Assembly: GCA_905221605.1 (NCBI GenBank) | Contig: CAJNDS010000330.1 | Location: 1 to 64,000, forward strand | Reading direction: 5' to 3' | DNA length: 64,000 bases | Source: Symbiodinium natans | Taxonomy: Eukaryota; Sar; Dinophyceae; Suessiales; Symbiodiniaceae | Part shown: piece by piece, positions 19,168-29,385 of the stretch | How the letters are laid out: every line of letters starts with the position of its first letter | Numbering within the stretch: the first letter of the stretch is position 1 | Notes under the pieces: model-generated | What the model was told of the DNA's origin: nothing | Database searches by the model: none | The model's input: the letters and a program-made list of their open reading frames with translations, nothing else | Position numbers and translations under genes: made by a program

Positions 19168-19230
19168 GGTAGCCCGGTGGTACCTTTTTGGCTTTTTGGG
19201 TGTAAGTCCTATAATCGTACAGGAGGCTGA
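19168..19230. mobile_element. family G left-end fragment
   Basis: GGTAGCCCGGTGGTACCTTT resembles the left end of family G (19822, 32561, 33307). No matching right end nearby. Confidence 0.35.
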
Positions 19231-19356
19231 GTAATATCCACTTCTACTCCTCACAGAGCCAGAGGAATGACGACACAAAATATGCATTAGGGTTTAGGGT
19301 TTAGGGTTTAGGGTTTAGGGTTTAGGGTTTGACGCCCTTATCTTCGGCCAAATAAA

Positions 19357-19465
19357 GTTGAGCTGCGGCCTCGGGCCCTGCAGCAAGGAGGTAGCCGCGC
19401 ATGGGTGCCGGAACTCAAGAAGCTTTTGCAAAGTGGCGGAGGTATTCAGGATTTCAGGGAAACAG
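19357..19465 (+). CDS. candidate exon, product unknown
   Basis: Reads VELRPRALQQGGSRAWVPEL then KKLLQSGGGIQDFRET, donor GAAACAG|GTCGATG. An internal acceptor CCCTGCAG at 19383 is a possible start. Confidence 0.45.
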
Positions 19466-19627
19466 GTCGATGAAAGCTGTGAGCCTTGCTGGCTTTATTC
19501 TCTCATTTTTTTTTGGGGGGGGGATGTTCTCAAAATTGTGGTCCCTTTTGGGCGGGGTGTGGAGGTAACCCGGAGTCCAAATCGGAACGGAACATCTTGG
19601 TCCTGGATCATCTTTTGCCGCTGACTG

Positions 19628-19709
19628 TGGGGTTTAGGTTTCGGGTTTAGGGTTTAGGGTTTAGGGTTTAGGGTTTAGGGTTTAGGGTTTAGGGTTTAGG
19701 GTTTAGGGG
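19628..19709. repeat. TTTAGGG array
   Basis: Ten G-rich units. Confidence 0.95.
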
Positions 19710-19821
19710 GTATACCACAAGGGTTTGGGGGGTTCAAAGCTGCACAGGGGACAGCTGGGATACTAACGCAGGCTCATCTTCAGGGCCCCTAAGAACGGAC
19801 TTCTTGCATGTTCTTCATGCT

Positions 19822-19901
19822 GCTTGGTAGCCCAGTGGTACCCGTTTCCCCCTTGTTTGGTTTTACTTAAGGGTACCCATATTATAGTATGGTTGCTGCA
19901 G
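19822..19901. mobile_element. family G introner-like element
   Basis: Left TTGGTAGCCCAGTGGTACCC, internal TTTGGTTTTACTTAAGGGTA, right ATAGTATGGTTGCTGCAG. The right end supplies the acceptor of the next exon; its terminal GGGCTACCA is replaced by GCAG. Confidence 0.6.
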
Positions 19902-20028
19902 CCACTCCGGTATGGGCTTATTTCTTGAAGCAAGAACTGGCCCAAGGAGCTTAAAGGATTTAGGGCTCATGGAATCCAAAGGCATGGCATCTCTCAGAGA
20001 AGTTCTTCGGCTTGGCCCGCTTTGTCAG
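19902..20028 (+). CDS. candidate internal exon, product unknown
   Basis: Acceptor GGTTGCTGCAG, donor TTTGTCAG|GTGAACC. 42 codons from 19903: HSGMGLFLEARTGPRSLKDL then GLMESKGMASLREVLRLGPL. Good coding character; family unknown. Confidence 0.5.
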
Positions 20029-21453
20029 GTGAACCATCCGCCTACGAGCTTCTTCCTTGCCGGAAAAGGCAGCAATTTAGGGTTGCTGGTCCCTCTTTGC
20101 TCGTGGGAGACTCCAGGCAAAGCAGGTTTTGCGGGCTGGTCTGTATATAGGGTAGGATTTAGGTATTGCTGTACCTAAGGGTTGGGGCGGCCTGACTCCG
20201 AACCCCCTCGCTAAAGCCCCAGCACCTAGACTTGCGGCAGGTATCTGAATTTCACGCAATAGGTACAGCCCGTGCACACATGCAGGCATCCAAGACCCTT
20301 CTATGAGTTATGATGACATCCACGGGTGGGCTATATCAAGCCTCGAAGCTCTTGAACAGGTGTTGATGACGTGAGAGACCCAGGACGAACTTGCATCTGC
20401 GTGATGTCTGCGCCGGGAAGCAGTCAAGAGCAATAAAGGAACCTTTTTCAATGCCATTCGGTATTCAGGGTACAGTATTCAGAGTAGTACATGTGAACTT
20501 TTGGGGCCTAAGTATAGGGGGATAGGATCGGTTTGGTATGTAGGCTCATGTCTTGCCGCTTCAGTGAGACCGTACTGTGCAACCTGGCACTGAGGATCAG
20601 CGCACAGAGTTTGGGGAGCCATTCATCGGAAACACAGATGTTGGCAAAGTTCAGGGGTCCTTGTCTCAGCTGTGACGCAGATTTCGATCGCTCCTCGTCG
20701 ACAGGCATCCGGGCATCCGAATACTCATGATGCCCTGGGCGAAGGGCTGCGTCATGCACTGTGCATCTGGCATGCAGCTGCAACCCGGAACGAGTGGGCG
20801 CATTGAGGAGTTATTCGGAGAACCGGCTGTGCCTTCATGCACAAAGGCAAAGGTCGTGGGCGCGACGCCTACCCAGTCCTACTCGCCGTAGCTCCGCACA
20901 TATGATTGGACTCTAAGTCGACGATGCAACCATCCCTCAGACGTCAACGCATCACACATCTCTCGATCACTGTACGTATATTGTGTCTACTCTAATTCTA
21001 TATATATATATATTATTCATATGTGTATATGTATATACATATGTGTATATATACTTGCAGCTGTGTAAGCATATATGTATGTGTCTATATATATATATAT
21101 ATGTATATGGAGATGTATTATCCAAAGATCAGACTGAAACCATGATGGGGATCCTTTGGTTGGATGGCCGCATGAATTTCTGCTTCTAGAAGCAAATGAA
21201 CAAACAGGTACCCCAAAGAAGTCAGTAAACATGGATGCACAGAACTAATAATGATAAGAATAAGAATAACAATAACAATAATAAGAATAAGAATCTCAAC
21301 AATAATAATAGGAAGAAAACATAAAATCCAAATACCTATATGTATATCAACATATACACATATATACGTACGTATATGTCTGTCTATATATATATATATA
21401 TACACACTGATTGTACGTCTGTGCACACCTTACACCCTTCCCAAAGTGCCTCA
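20029..21453. other. no supported gene; TATATA and AATAAG microsatellites
   Basis: Frames open on both strands at 20508-20783 compete. At 20996-21115 TATATG/TATATA repeats and at 21245-21420 AATAAGAAT and TATATACG repeats. Unusually, this 1.4-kb stretch lacks telomere-like arrays. Confidence 0.5.
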
Positions 21454-21522
21454 ATGAGGCCGAAAGCGCTCATGAAACTGGCCAAAGGTGGGGCCGAGGC
21501 AGGCGCCATCCAGATGCCTAGT
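21454..21522 (+). CDS. candidate exon, product unknown
   Basis: Reads MRPKALMKLAKGGAEAGAIQ then MPS, canonical donor CCTAGT|GTATGTC. Could be an initial exon because it starts at ATG. A degenerate TTTAGGG/CTTAGGG tract follows (21540-21650). Confidence 0.45.
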
Positions 21523-22022
21523 GTATGTCAATGTGCAGTGGGTTTAGGGTTGAGGGCTTAGGGCTTAGGAGGCTTAGGGCTTAAGGTTTAGGGTTTTTTA
21601 GGGAATGGGGTTTAGGGTTCAGGGTTTAGGGTTCAGGGGTTAGGGTTTAGCTGAAGGGCTGCGGGCTTCCTTCCTTCCCTCAAGATTATCGGGTGAAGCA
21701 CTTAGAGTTTGTGAGTTCATTTGTAGGGTTCCGTTCCCAGATGAGTTGGAGTAGCAAACTTTTCATCCGCGACTTTGCTGCTAGCTATGATTGTAGTCTA
21801 GAGACAAGGGCGTTTTTTGTTAAGGGGCACTCGAAAGGGTTTGTACAGCCTCGGAAGACTCCAAATCTTCAAGAGCACCATAATAGTAATAGTACTAGCA
21901 AGAAGGATCGTAGTCATAACATACCGATCCGGTCTGAGCTTTTAACGCTCGACCATGGCTGCACTGCATCCTCCTCAGCTCCGTGGGGGAGGGGTGGGGG
22001 CCATGGTGCGTGAACCTGGCAG

Positions 22023-22061
22023 GGGTACTTGAAGAAGAAGATCAAGGAGGCGCGGCGCCAA
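22023..22061 (+). CDS. 39-bp micro-exon
   Basis: Acceptor AACCTGGCAG, donor CGCCAA|GTATGTAACC. Exactly 13 codons, GYLKKKIKEARRQ, phase 0 both ends. The 21660-22020 stretch before it shows no clear exon. Confidence 0.5.
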
Positions 22062-22560
22062 GTATGTAACCAGTTTTGCAAAAGTCGCTGCAAACTCTGA
22101 TAGCTCCAGATGCCTAGTGAAACGGAGAAGGGCCTCCGAGCAAGAATGTCACTTTCGCTTAGTCCAGCCTTGTAGCCATGCAGCTTGTGCATGCACCAAG
22201 GCTTGCAGACCACCTGCATGTGTGTTTGGCGTCCTCTTGGTTTCTACTCGGCTACAGCTTCGAGTGGATACTTCGGGAAACTGCCCTGAGCCCTCATCTT
22301 CCTAAACCGTAAACCCTACCCCATCATTGTATCAACCATGTTGCGCGTCCCATGCCCCGCGTGGACTCATCGGGGCCGTGCACGAGACGAAACTCCAAAC
22401 TAAGTCCATACCCTTGCTCAGGGATGTAGATTGGCGAAGGAAAGACCTACAAAGCTAGATAGAAGCTTCCATGCACCTTACGCAGGACCTTATATTACTT
22501 AAGATTGCTGAACCTGAAAAGAGTGGGCGAGGTTCTTAAGGGTGCATGTAGCCAACTCAG

Positions 22561-22626
22561 GCCTACGACGAGCTCGAGATGAACGTCGGCGCTGCGGATC
22601 TCGATCCTTTCACGCAGCGCCCTCGG
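22561..22626 (+). CDS. 66-bp internal exon, product unknown
   Basis: Acceptor CCAACTCAG, donor CCTCGG|GTTTGGTAGG. Exactly 22 codons: AYDELEMNVGAADLDPFTQR then PR. The following 22630-23100 contains an inverted repeat GAACCGT...ACGGTTC around 22971-23006 and no supported gene. Confidence 0.55.
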
Positions 22627-23103
22627 GTTTGGTAGGACCTGGGCGACGTAGGGTTGAGCGCTTAATAGGGTGGCTTTAGTTTGGCTACGGGCTGATTATG
22701 TAGTGACCTTTCTACACTTTTCGTTTAAGAGGTTTGCGGCACACCCTCGCGCTTCGGTTGGAAGGCTGATGCGGATGTGATTGATTGTCACATGCAGGTT
22801 CTCAGGACAAAGAGTTTCTCAGCTACGCGCATGTGGAGCAGTAGATGAAGCCACATGAAGTCGCCAGCAATATGATGCCTACAGTCCAAGAAGCACCAGG
22901 CCGCACCATGGCAGTGATCCCTCTGTCGCAAAATAGGCGGCCCTGGTTACCCTGGTTACTACAAGAACCGTCAAACTAATCCGGATTGGTTCATGTCAAA
23001 CGGTTCTGCAGGCACCCCCGAATACGGAACCTACTCCACACCTAACGCCCTTAACACCCTTAACACCCCAACGCCCCAACACACTAACACCCTAACACCC
23101 TAA

Positions 23104-23158
23104 TACTAAACCCTAAACCCTAAACCCTAAACCCTAAACCCTAAACCCTAAACCCTAA
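23104..23158. repeat. CCCTAAA array
   Basis: Eight C-rich units preceded by a transition series AACACCCTT, AACGCCCC and AACACCCTA (23040-23103). Confidence 0.9.
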
Positions 23159-23188
23159 TACTCAAAAGCCCCACATCTTGGCCCCCAG

Positions 23189-23284
23189 GGACCAGGCCTC
23201 GGAGTATGCGGTCAACGCTGCTCGGCCCGAAGTGTGGTGTGGAGTCAAGCAGAGCTTCCAGAATGCTTCAGGGGGGTTTTCGGG
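23189..23284 (+). CDS. candidate internal exon, product unknown
   Basis: Acceptor GGCCCCCAG. Frame from 23190 reads DQASEYAVNAARPEVWCGVK then QSFQNASGG. Donor GGGG|GTTTTCGG or CGG|GTTGAGG. Convincing composition. Confidence 0.55.
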
Positions 23285-23608
23285 TTGAGGGTTTAGGGTT
23301 TCAGGGACTGTGGTTGGGGGATGCTGGAAAGGGGCCGTCATGTGTGCAAAGTGTTGGAGCTTTCCATTTGTCAGACCACGATCATGGCGCCAGAAGAGCA
23401 AATCTGCAATCTTGCATGGGCCAGGAGCTCTGGAAGTCCTTTGAACCCCCAACACCAATGTGGAGCGGTGTCGCCATCTCAGGCACAGACTGCAGCCTGG
23501 AAAGCCACACGCCGAGCCCTCAGTCCGCGAGTGGGTGTGGGTTCCCTTAAAACCCGTAAATGGGCACCCTTTTCATTCCTACGTTTAGGTGCATAAGTCG
23601 GAAGCCAG

Positions 23609-23737
23609 GTGCTGCCGAGCAAAGTCTCCGGCGCGAAGCGGGTCTTGGGCGCCGGGTGGCCCAGATTTCGCGCGGCGCGCTTCTGCAGCGAGACGGGTTC
23701 AAGGGCTCAAGGGCCCCCTGGCTGCCTACCTGGGCCT
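23609..23737 (+). CDS. candidate exon, product unknown
   Basis: Acceptor GGAAGCCAG. Reads AAEQSLRREAGLGRRVAQIS then RGALLQRDGFKGSRAPW. Competing frames are also open here, so only moderately supported. Confidence 0.4.
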
Positions 23738-24002
23738 GGGAGTCCATTTACCTGCAGTTTGGTTGTGGCTCACCCTGAACTAGGGGAATCCAGAAAGCTG
23801 TAGGTCAATAGGGTCCAGGTCCCTAAACCCTAAACCCCAAGCCCCTAAACCCTAAACCAAAAGCCCCTGAACCCTAAACCCCAAGCCCCTAAACCCCAAG
23901 CCCCTAAACCCTAAACCCCAAGCCCGTAAACCCTGTTTGAGGGACCGCAGCAGCGGTCACGGCTTCAGAGGCTTAGGGGGGTTTACGGGTGTGCGACACG
24001 GA

Positions 24003-24177
24003 TAGCTAGTAGGGAATGAGGGAATGAGGTACCCTATATAATCCCTTAAAGGGTGTATATATATATGTATATAGTATATTTGATTTATTTATATAGAGGT
24101 ACCCTATATAATCCCTTAAAGGGTATACATATATATATATATACAGGGACTTTACAGGGTACCTCATTAACTCATGC
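24003..24177. mobile_element. family E element with TATATA core
   Basis: Left TAGCTAGTAGGGAATGAGGG and AATGAGGTACCC, right GGTACCTCATTAACTCATG. Two direct copies of AGGTACCCTATATAATCCCTTAAAGGGT lie inside, each followed by a TATATG microsatellite. The complete relative at 57927-58144 has the same plan. Confidence 0.65.
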
Positions 24178-24672
24178 CACAGTAAGACTAAGGGCACTGC
24201 AGGGCTTGCGGGGCATGGGGCAACGTTGCTAGCGGCAGTTCGCTGGGCATGTGAATGCGGCACATGTTGCTTCATCCGGGGTTTAGGGTTTAGGGTTTAG
24301 GGTTTCGGGTTTCGGGTTTAGGTTTTAGGGTTTAGGGTGTAGGGTTTAGGGTTTAGGGGACTTGTTTAGCCCAAACGGCCCCCCAACCCCATCCCCAAAC
24401 CCTAAATGGGGGGCATAATTGGGCATCATGGACCCAGGCGTCCCGGCCAAAGTGGACTATGCCTGGAAAGCCGCGATGCAGGCGCAATGAAGCCGAGCTC
24501 CAGATGCTAAGCATCGAGCCTTCAAGACCCTCCACAAAAAAAGCATCCGTCCCTTTAAGCTATTACTTGAAGCTTAGAACCCCTCAACTCCCTAAACCCT
24601 GAACCCTGAACCCTAAACCCTAAACCCTAAACCCTAAACCCTAAACCCACCCCTAAACCCTAAATCCTTCAG

Positions 24673-24733
24673 AGAACACGCTCCCAAAACGGCGAAGGCT
24701 CCGTTTGCCAAGTCAATGCCGTCCCCCGTGTAG
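24673..24733 (+). CDS. candidate exon, product unknown
   Basis: Follows CCTTCAG after CCCTAAA units. Reads EHAPKTAKAPFAKSMPSPV then a stop; a GTGTAG donor just before the stop is possible. Confidence 0.4.
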
Positions 24734-24884
24734 GCCGTGCGCATGGCGCACTCGCAGCGTCTGGTTGCCAGCTACTCAGAGTCAACCGTTTTGTTTGTGG
24801 AGTGCTACCATGAACGCAGGCTCGTGGAACAGTGATTAAGAGCGCAAGCCTTCCTTCAGATCTTGCGTTAAAGTGTTACCACTA

Positions 24885-25043
24885 TGCTTGGGGACGAAAT
24901 GAACCCTAAAGAAGGGTTTATGGTTCGTATACCTTAATATGAATTATGTAGACCCCAATTTTAGGGGTTCATATACCTTAATCGGAATTATCGTAATATA
25001 GGGTATATGACACCAAGTTTAGGGGTCATTTGGTCCCCTTAAG
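24885..25043. mobile_element. family A introner-like element
   Basis: Left CTTGGGGACGAAATGAACCC, internal TTTATGGTTCGTATACCTTA and AGGGTATATGACACCAA, right GGGTCATTTGGTCCCCTTAAG. The best-conserved family A copy; its inverted ends are nearly complete. Confidence 0.75.
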
Positions 25044-25061
25044 GATAGGTGCAGTTCTCAG

Positions 25062-25199
25062 GATGAGCAGCTGGACGTCACACGCCAGGACCGTGGAGAC
25101 CTGAGGTTGTCGGCTGCAGCTGTTTTTGAAAAGTGGCAATATGGCAAAAAATGTGGCCAAAAGTACACCGGCTTATCCTTGACCAGCCTTTTACCATGA
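25062..25199 (+). CDS. candidate terminal exon, product unknown
   Basis: Acceptor CAGTTCTCAG; 46 codons to TGA. Starts DEQLDVTRQDRGDLRLSAAA and continues VFEKWQYGKKCGQKY. A TG microsatellite follows (25203-25247). Confidence 0.5.
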   Translation, partial: DEQLDVTRQDRGDLRLSAAAVFEKWQYGKKCGQKYTGLSLTSLLP

Positions 25200-25291
25200 C
25201 ATGTGTCTGTGTGTGTGAGAGATTGTGTGTGTGTGTGTGCGTGTGTTGCTGAAACGGCCAACTCCGCTGGAAAGGCACCCTAGACCCCATG

Positions 25292-25415
25292 TTAACCCTA
25301 AACCCCAAACCCTAAACCCTAAACCCCAAACCCTAAACCCTAAACCCTATACCCTATAAACCCTAAACCCTAAACCCTAAACCCTATAAACCCTATAAAC
25401 CCTATAAACCCTAAA
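25292..25415. repeat. CCCTAAA array with CCCTATA units
   Basis: C-rich units; several AAACCCTAT variants grouped at the right. Confidence 0.9.
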
Positions 25416-25442
25416 ACCTGAAAGCGCCGGCGAGGTCATCAG

Positions 25443-25525
25443 GTCAACGCGGCTGTCGACCAGCTCGTGGGCAACATCCAGGAAGCGGTGGAGCAGCCCA
25501 TGCCCCGGTTCAAAGAGTTTTTTTC
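25443..25525 (+). CDS. internal exon, product unknown
   Basis: Acceptor GGTCATCAG, donor TTTTTTTC|GTATCTATAGG. Reads VNAAVDQLVGNIQEAVEQPM then PRFKEFF. CCCTAAA upstream, TTTAGGG downstream. One of the more convincing short exons. Confidence 0.6.
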
Positions 25526-25531
25526 GTATCT

Positions 25532-25636
25532 ATAGGTTTAGGGTTTAGGGTTTAGGGTTTCGGGTTTAGGGTTTAGGGTTTGGGGTTTAGGGTTTAGGGT
25601 TTCGGGTTTCGGGTTTAGGGTTTAGGGTTTAGGGTG
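25532..25636. repeat. TTTAGGG and TTTCGGG array
   Basis: G-rich units with grouped TTTCGGG variants. Confidence 0.9.
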
Positions 25637-25795
25637 CAGGGCTTAGCAAGCTCAACGTTTCAATTGGCGGGGGCTTGTGTCGGGCCAAAGTCCCGTTAAA
25701 CCCTAAAACCCCAAACCCTACACCCTAAACCCTTTTCCGCTAAGCGTCAAAGCCGATGTTGGTCTCACAGCCTTCCGCAACAGAGGTGAGAGGTA

Positions 25796-26005
25796 TCATA
25801 TATACATATATATATATATACTTATATTTATGTTTATATTTATATTTGTATTTATATACATACATACGCTAACCCACCAACCCCAACTCTACTACTGCTC
25901 TTTGCTTTATGTGGGGGGGGGGGGTACCATACATTTGTGTATGTACGCCCATATTTGAACGTATATCTCTATATATGTTATATACATATATATATATATA
26001 TATAT
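25796..26005. repeat. TATATA and TTATAT microsatellites with poly-G
   Basis: Low-complexity AT repeats at 25798-25870 and 25965-26005 around a G tract (25910-25924). Open frames across 25869-26360 on the minus strand are not supported. Confidence 0.8.
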
Positions 26006-26331
26006 GCATACGCATTGGAAAGGAAGGACTAAAAAAACTGACGGCGGGCGGATGTTTGCCTGGTTTCCATGCCTTGCGTAAGGGTGCAGGGCGGCCTTCC
26101 GAAATGGTGCGGGCAGCATGAATTGGAGTCTTGGGGGCTTCAGGCCACGGGGGACTAGACGGCTGCGCTGTGGAATACCTACAGTTTCCACGAGGTAGGG
26201 ACTTGAGTTCTGCGGTTCCTGTTGCTGATGCGTTGCCGTGATCTTCACGGGCTGTTGAGAAATCATAGGTGGGTTTCGGGTCTACTAGAGCCTGGGAGTT
26301 GTGCATCGTTTGCTTACGTACATCCCCGCAG

Positions 26332-26365
26332 TGGCGGAGGACGAGCCCTCGAGCGTCCACGTCAA
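26332..26365 (+). CDS. short exon upstream of family C element
   Basis: Follows CATCCCCGCAG. One frame reads VAEDEPSSVHVK up to the family C element. The joining phase is unresolved. Confidence 0.4.
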
Positions 26366-26490
26366 ACTTACTCGGAGGTTCGTGGCTGGTAGCTACAAGT
26401 GGGGTTATAAGGTAACGATGTTTGTACCTGCTTAAAACCTTCTTCGTGGTACGTATGACCCCTTGTAACTACCTATGAACCTTCAAGTAG
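26366..26490. mobile_element. family C introner-like element
   Basis: Left ACTTACTCGGAGGTTCGTGG, right CTACCTATGAACCTTCAAGT then AG. The following segment CATTCTCACAG...GGGAAG|GTAAGTAC (26491-26518) looks like a micro-exon with a canonical donor. Confidence 0.6.
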
Positions 26491-27018
26491 CATTCTCACA
26501 GTAACCCTGTGCGGGAAGGTAAGTACACAAACAAAGAAGGCAACTTCCCGTTTTCCAAGGTATAATTTGAGGGTTGCTCCACATGATTTAAGTTTGATCT
26601 TCGGTATCTCCGCCTTGAGCCGCTAAGGGAAGACCCAGTCCAGAAGGGGCGTTGCCGGCCGGTTTGCCAGCGCCTACCCAGCTCACCTCGCACCTTAGAA
26701 AAGGAGCAGATTTCCCCAACATGAAGGTTCCTCTAGGTAACTTCTCCATCATACGGGTAGTTCTCAAATTTAGGGTCCCTTTTGGGGGGTCCTTTCATTG
26801 GGGGTCGACTAGCCGTGCTTTGGGTCCAAGACTTCTGAGATTCAAACTGGTCGAATTGGCAAGTCGAGCTGCAATGTCTAGTACAGTTTCTTGGTTTCAT
26901 GTGGGTAGTTTCCCTTACCGGAGTCTTACACGAAAGCTTACATAAAGCATAAAGCCTACACTGTTCATAAGAGGCTTGTATAAATTGAGCCTACCCACCT
27001 GTGACTGTCCTTGTGATG

Positions 27019-27094
27019 CGTGTGAAGATGTTCGGGTTGAAGACTTTCTGGCACCGGAAGCTTTTCAGCCTTAAGAAGTTCTTTGCCATACCAG
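27019..27094 (+). CDS. candidate internal exon, product unknown
   Basis: Reads RVKMFGLKTFWHRKLFSLKK then FFAIP, donor ATACCAG|GTAGGG. Basic and aromatic. The 26520-27018 stretch before it has one open frame (26652-26945) with weak support. Confidence 0.5.
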
Positions 27095-27418
27095 GTAGGG
27101 TTGGTTCAGTCAGCCCTAGACTCTAAGCCTTCCCTCGTATAACCCTAAACCCTCAACCCTAAACCCCAAAGGTGGTACTTGGGCCGAGCAACGCCCACCT
27201 TATTCATGCACGGCAGCTTCGGATAACTAAGTACTACTGTTTAAGAGCCTCCCCAACAAACATGCAACATTCTTCCTCAAGGATCATCTAGGGAATATAT
27301 ATATATATGTATATGTATATATATATAATATAGATATACTTCTTTTTGTGTGGGGGGGTTTCTGAAGCAGATAGTACACACTGCCTGCCTTCTCCGTGAG
27401 CCTGCATCTAGAGTCTAG

Positions 27419-27519
27419 AGTTCTTTTCATGCACGCCAGGGTGGCTGTCGAAGCTGTGAAGAGAAGCCTGGCGCTCAAGATGTGTGATGTCACCTTGTAT
27501 TATCACCGTGTTCTTGCAG
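27419..27519 (+). CDS. candidate internal exon, product unknown
   Basis: Acceptor AGAGTCTAG, donor TTCTTGCAG|GTAATG. Reads FMHARVAVEAVKRSLALKMC then DVTLYYHRVLA. A GTCTCTGTG microsatellite follows at 27545-27616. Confidence 0.5.
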
Positions 27520-27673
27520 GTAATGCTGTTTCCAGCTGCAAGCTGTGTCTGCGTCTGTGTCTCTGTGTCTCTGTGTGTCTCTGTGTCTCTGTGTCTGTGT
27601 ATCTGTGTGTCTGTGTGCCGGTGGCAATAATAACGTGGGAGGGGAGGGGGGCTTCTGGGCCCTTTCCGGGGCT

Positions 27674-27718
27674 CTTCGTTCCGCTTCAGGACTGTCAGTA
27701 TAAGGGGGGTACATCCCA
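27674..27718. mobile_element. family B right-end fragment
   Basis: AGGACTGTCAGTATAAGGGG and GGTACATCCCA match the right half of family B; no left half is present. Confidence 0.45.
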
Positions 27719-28090
27719 GATTTCAAGGGACACTACGTGAGAATCATGAGTAGCTGAGCGACTCAGTTTGGCCTAGATATCGGTGCACAGCCTAGCCGCT
27801 AATACCCCCCCAACTACCCAGAGCCGAAACCCGGCTCTACTTTGGGGTGTAAGGTTTAGGGTTCTGGGTTCTTAGGGTTTCGGGTTTAGGGTAACTGTCC
27901 CTTCGGTAATCCTGGTGCCATCGGAGAAAACACATGCAGATGTCAAAATTGGTGCCCTGGAGATTATGTGCACAGCTAGGGCTTTCTCGGGTTCGTGGCG
28001 GCTTCCCTTGTGCGGCAAGCCATCAACCCTAAACCCTAAACCCTAAACCCTGAACCCTGAGCCCTAAACCCTAAACCCTAAACCCTGAGC

Positions 28091-28153
28091 TGTCCAGACC
28101 TGGCGCTGGTGCAAGATCTGCAGGACAAAGTCGAGGAGACCTCGAAGATTTTT
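28091..28153 (+). CDS. candidate internal exon, coiled-coil-like
   Basis: Between CCCTAAA units and a poly-G tract. Reads CPDLALVQDLQDKVEETSKI then F. Borders not exact. Confidence 0.5.
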
Positions 28154-28278
28154 GGGGGGGGGGGGGTGGGGATGGGGGGTTGATGGGGGGGTGGGCCCAA
28201 AGGCTCCAATGTAGTTCCTTTCTGGGTTAGTTATAGGGTATTAGGAGCTTTCGTCGTTGAGGGTGTTGGGTCTTGGGC

Positions 28279-28323
28279 TTGCGCGTGCGCGACCTGGAAG
28301 ATGAGCTTCTTGAATCCGTGGTT
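28279..28323 (+). CDS. 45-bp candidate exon
   Basis: Reads LRVRDLEDELLESVV with canonical donor GTGGTT|GTAAGAAG. Its acidic helix resembles the 28091 exon, so both may belong to one coiled-coil protein. Confidence 0.5.
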
Positions 28324-28364
28324 GTAAGAAGCCCACACCTGAACCCTAACCCTAACTCCAAAAC

Positions 28365-28480
28365 CCTAAACCCCAAACCCTGAACCCCAAACCCTAAACC
28401 CTAAACCCTAAACCCTAAACCCTAAACCCTAAACCCTAAACCCTAAACCCTAAACCCTAAACCCTAAACCCTAAACCCTT
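28365..28480. repeat. CCCTAAA array
   Basis: About sixteen C-rich units, variants at the left, perfect at the right. Confidence 0.95.
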
Positions 28481-28574
28481 GCGGGATGCGGACGGATCTC
28501 CGGTTGACTTGAAGTTCCGAAGTGTACCGTGGCTTCGCAGAGGCTTGGCTTCCGTCTTTTCTGCAAGGGTGTGA
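28479..28574 (+). CDS. candidate exon, product unknown
   Basis: Open for 31 codons after the array: LRDADGSPVDLKFRSVPWLR then RGLASVFSARV and TGA. A GTACCG donor at about 28524 is an alternative end. A TATATG/TACATG microsatellite follows (28574-28645). Confidence 0.45.
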   Translation: MRDADGSPVDLKFRSVPWLRRGLASVFSARV

Positions 28575-28970
28575 TATGTATATGTATATGTATATGTACA
28601 TGTACATGTACATGTACATGTATATGTATATGTATATGTATATGGGATGTAAGGTACCTAGCTCCCCAGCTTCCTTCGAAGACTCAGAGAGTAAGATTAA
28701 GTGAAACTCGCTAGCAGAACTGGCGTTGGCGTTTTACGTAGCAGATGGCAGGAACCCCTAAGCCCCCCAAACACAATCCTAAACCCCTAACCCTGCCTGA
28801 TGCCACTTCTGCCGACTTTTCTCGGGAGCCCTGTATAAGCTCCAGTCTGTGTATTGCAGAGGGCCCAAATGGCATTCATGCCCATAAAGTTGAGCAGTTC
28901 TCTGAAGTCTGGTGCTTCTGGCGTATTGTGAAATAGAAGGTTCCAGGCTCCATCTTATGACAGGAACCCC

Positions 28971-29076
28971 TTCCTTGGGATGTTCCCCCTTATACTAACA
29001 GTCCTTTAATAGGGAGTGTAGTACCCCCTACTATATTCCCTATCAAGGACTGTTAGTATAAGGGGGAACATCCTCA
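28971..29076. mobile_element. family B introner-like element with 9-bp TSD
   Basis: TTCCTTGGGATGTTCCCCCT, CTAACAGTCCTTAATAGGGA, then the inverted AAGGACTGTTAGTATAAGGG and GGGAACATCC. Flanked by direct repeats AGGAACCCC at 28962-28970 and 29077-29085. Half of its length pairs with the other half. Confidence 0.8.
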
Positions 29077-29114
29077 AGGAACCCCCCACTAGAGGCTAGA
29101 ATTTCGAGAACCAT

Positions 29115-29183
29115 CCGCCCTAAACCCTAAACCCTAAACCCTAAACCCTAAACCCTAAACCCTAAACCCTAAACCCTAAACCG
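29115..29183. repeat. CCCTAAA array
   Basis: Ten perfect C-rich units. Confidence 0.95.
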
Positions 29184-29199
29184 GCAAGCACATCGGCAG

Positions 29200-29273
29200 G
29201 AAGACTTCGATAAGCTGGAGAAAGAGCAAGAGCTGCTTGAAGCCGAACTACAGGCACCCTCTTTCATACGATC
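29200..29273 (+). CDS. candidate internal exon, coiled-coil-like
   Basis: Acceptor ACATCGGCAG. Reads EDFDKLEKEQELLEAELQAP then SF. Strong heptad-like helix; the donor is not resolved. TTTAGGG units start at 29297. Confidence 0.6.
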
Positions 29274-29296
29274 ATCTATATGTCTATTCGGGTTCA

Positions 29297-29385
29297 TTTA
29301 GGGTTTAGGTTTAGGGTTTAGGGTTTGGGGTTTAGGGTGTAGGGTTTAGGGTTTAGGGTTTAGGGTTTAGGGTTTAGGGTTTAGG
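29297..29385. repeat. TTTAGGG array
   Basis: G-rich units with GTGTAGGG variants, followed by TATATA. Confidence 0.9.

Noticed and set aside
21017-21457. Ile/Tyr-rich frames on both strands
   Set aside because: They arise from TATATA and AATAAG microsatellites.
25869-26360. 163-codon minus-strand frame
   Set aside because: Crosses a TATATA microsatellite and a poly-G tract and overlaps a better-supported + strand exon at 26332.
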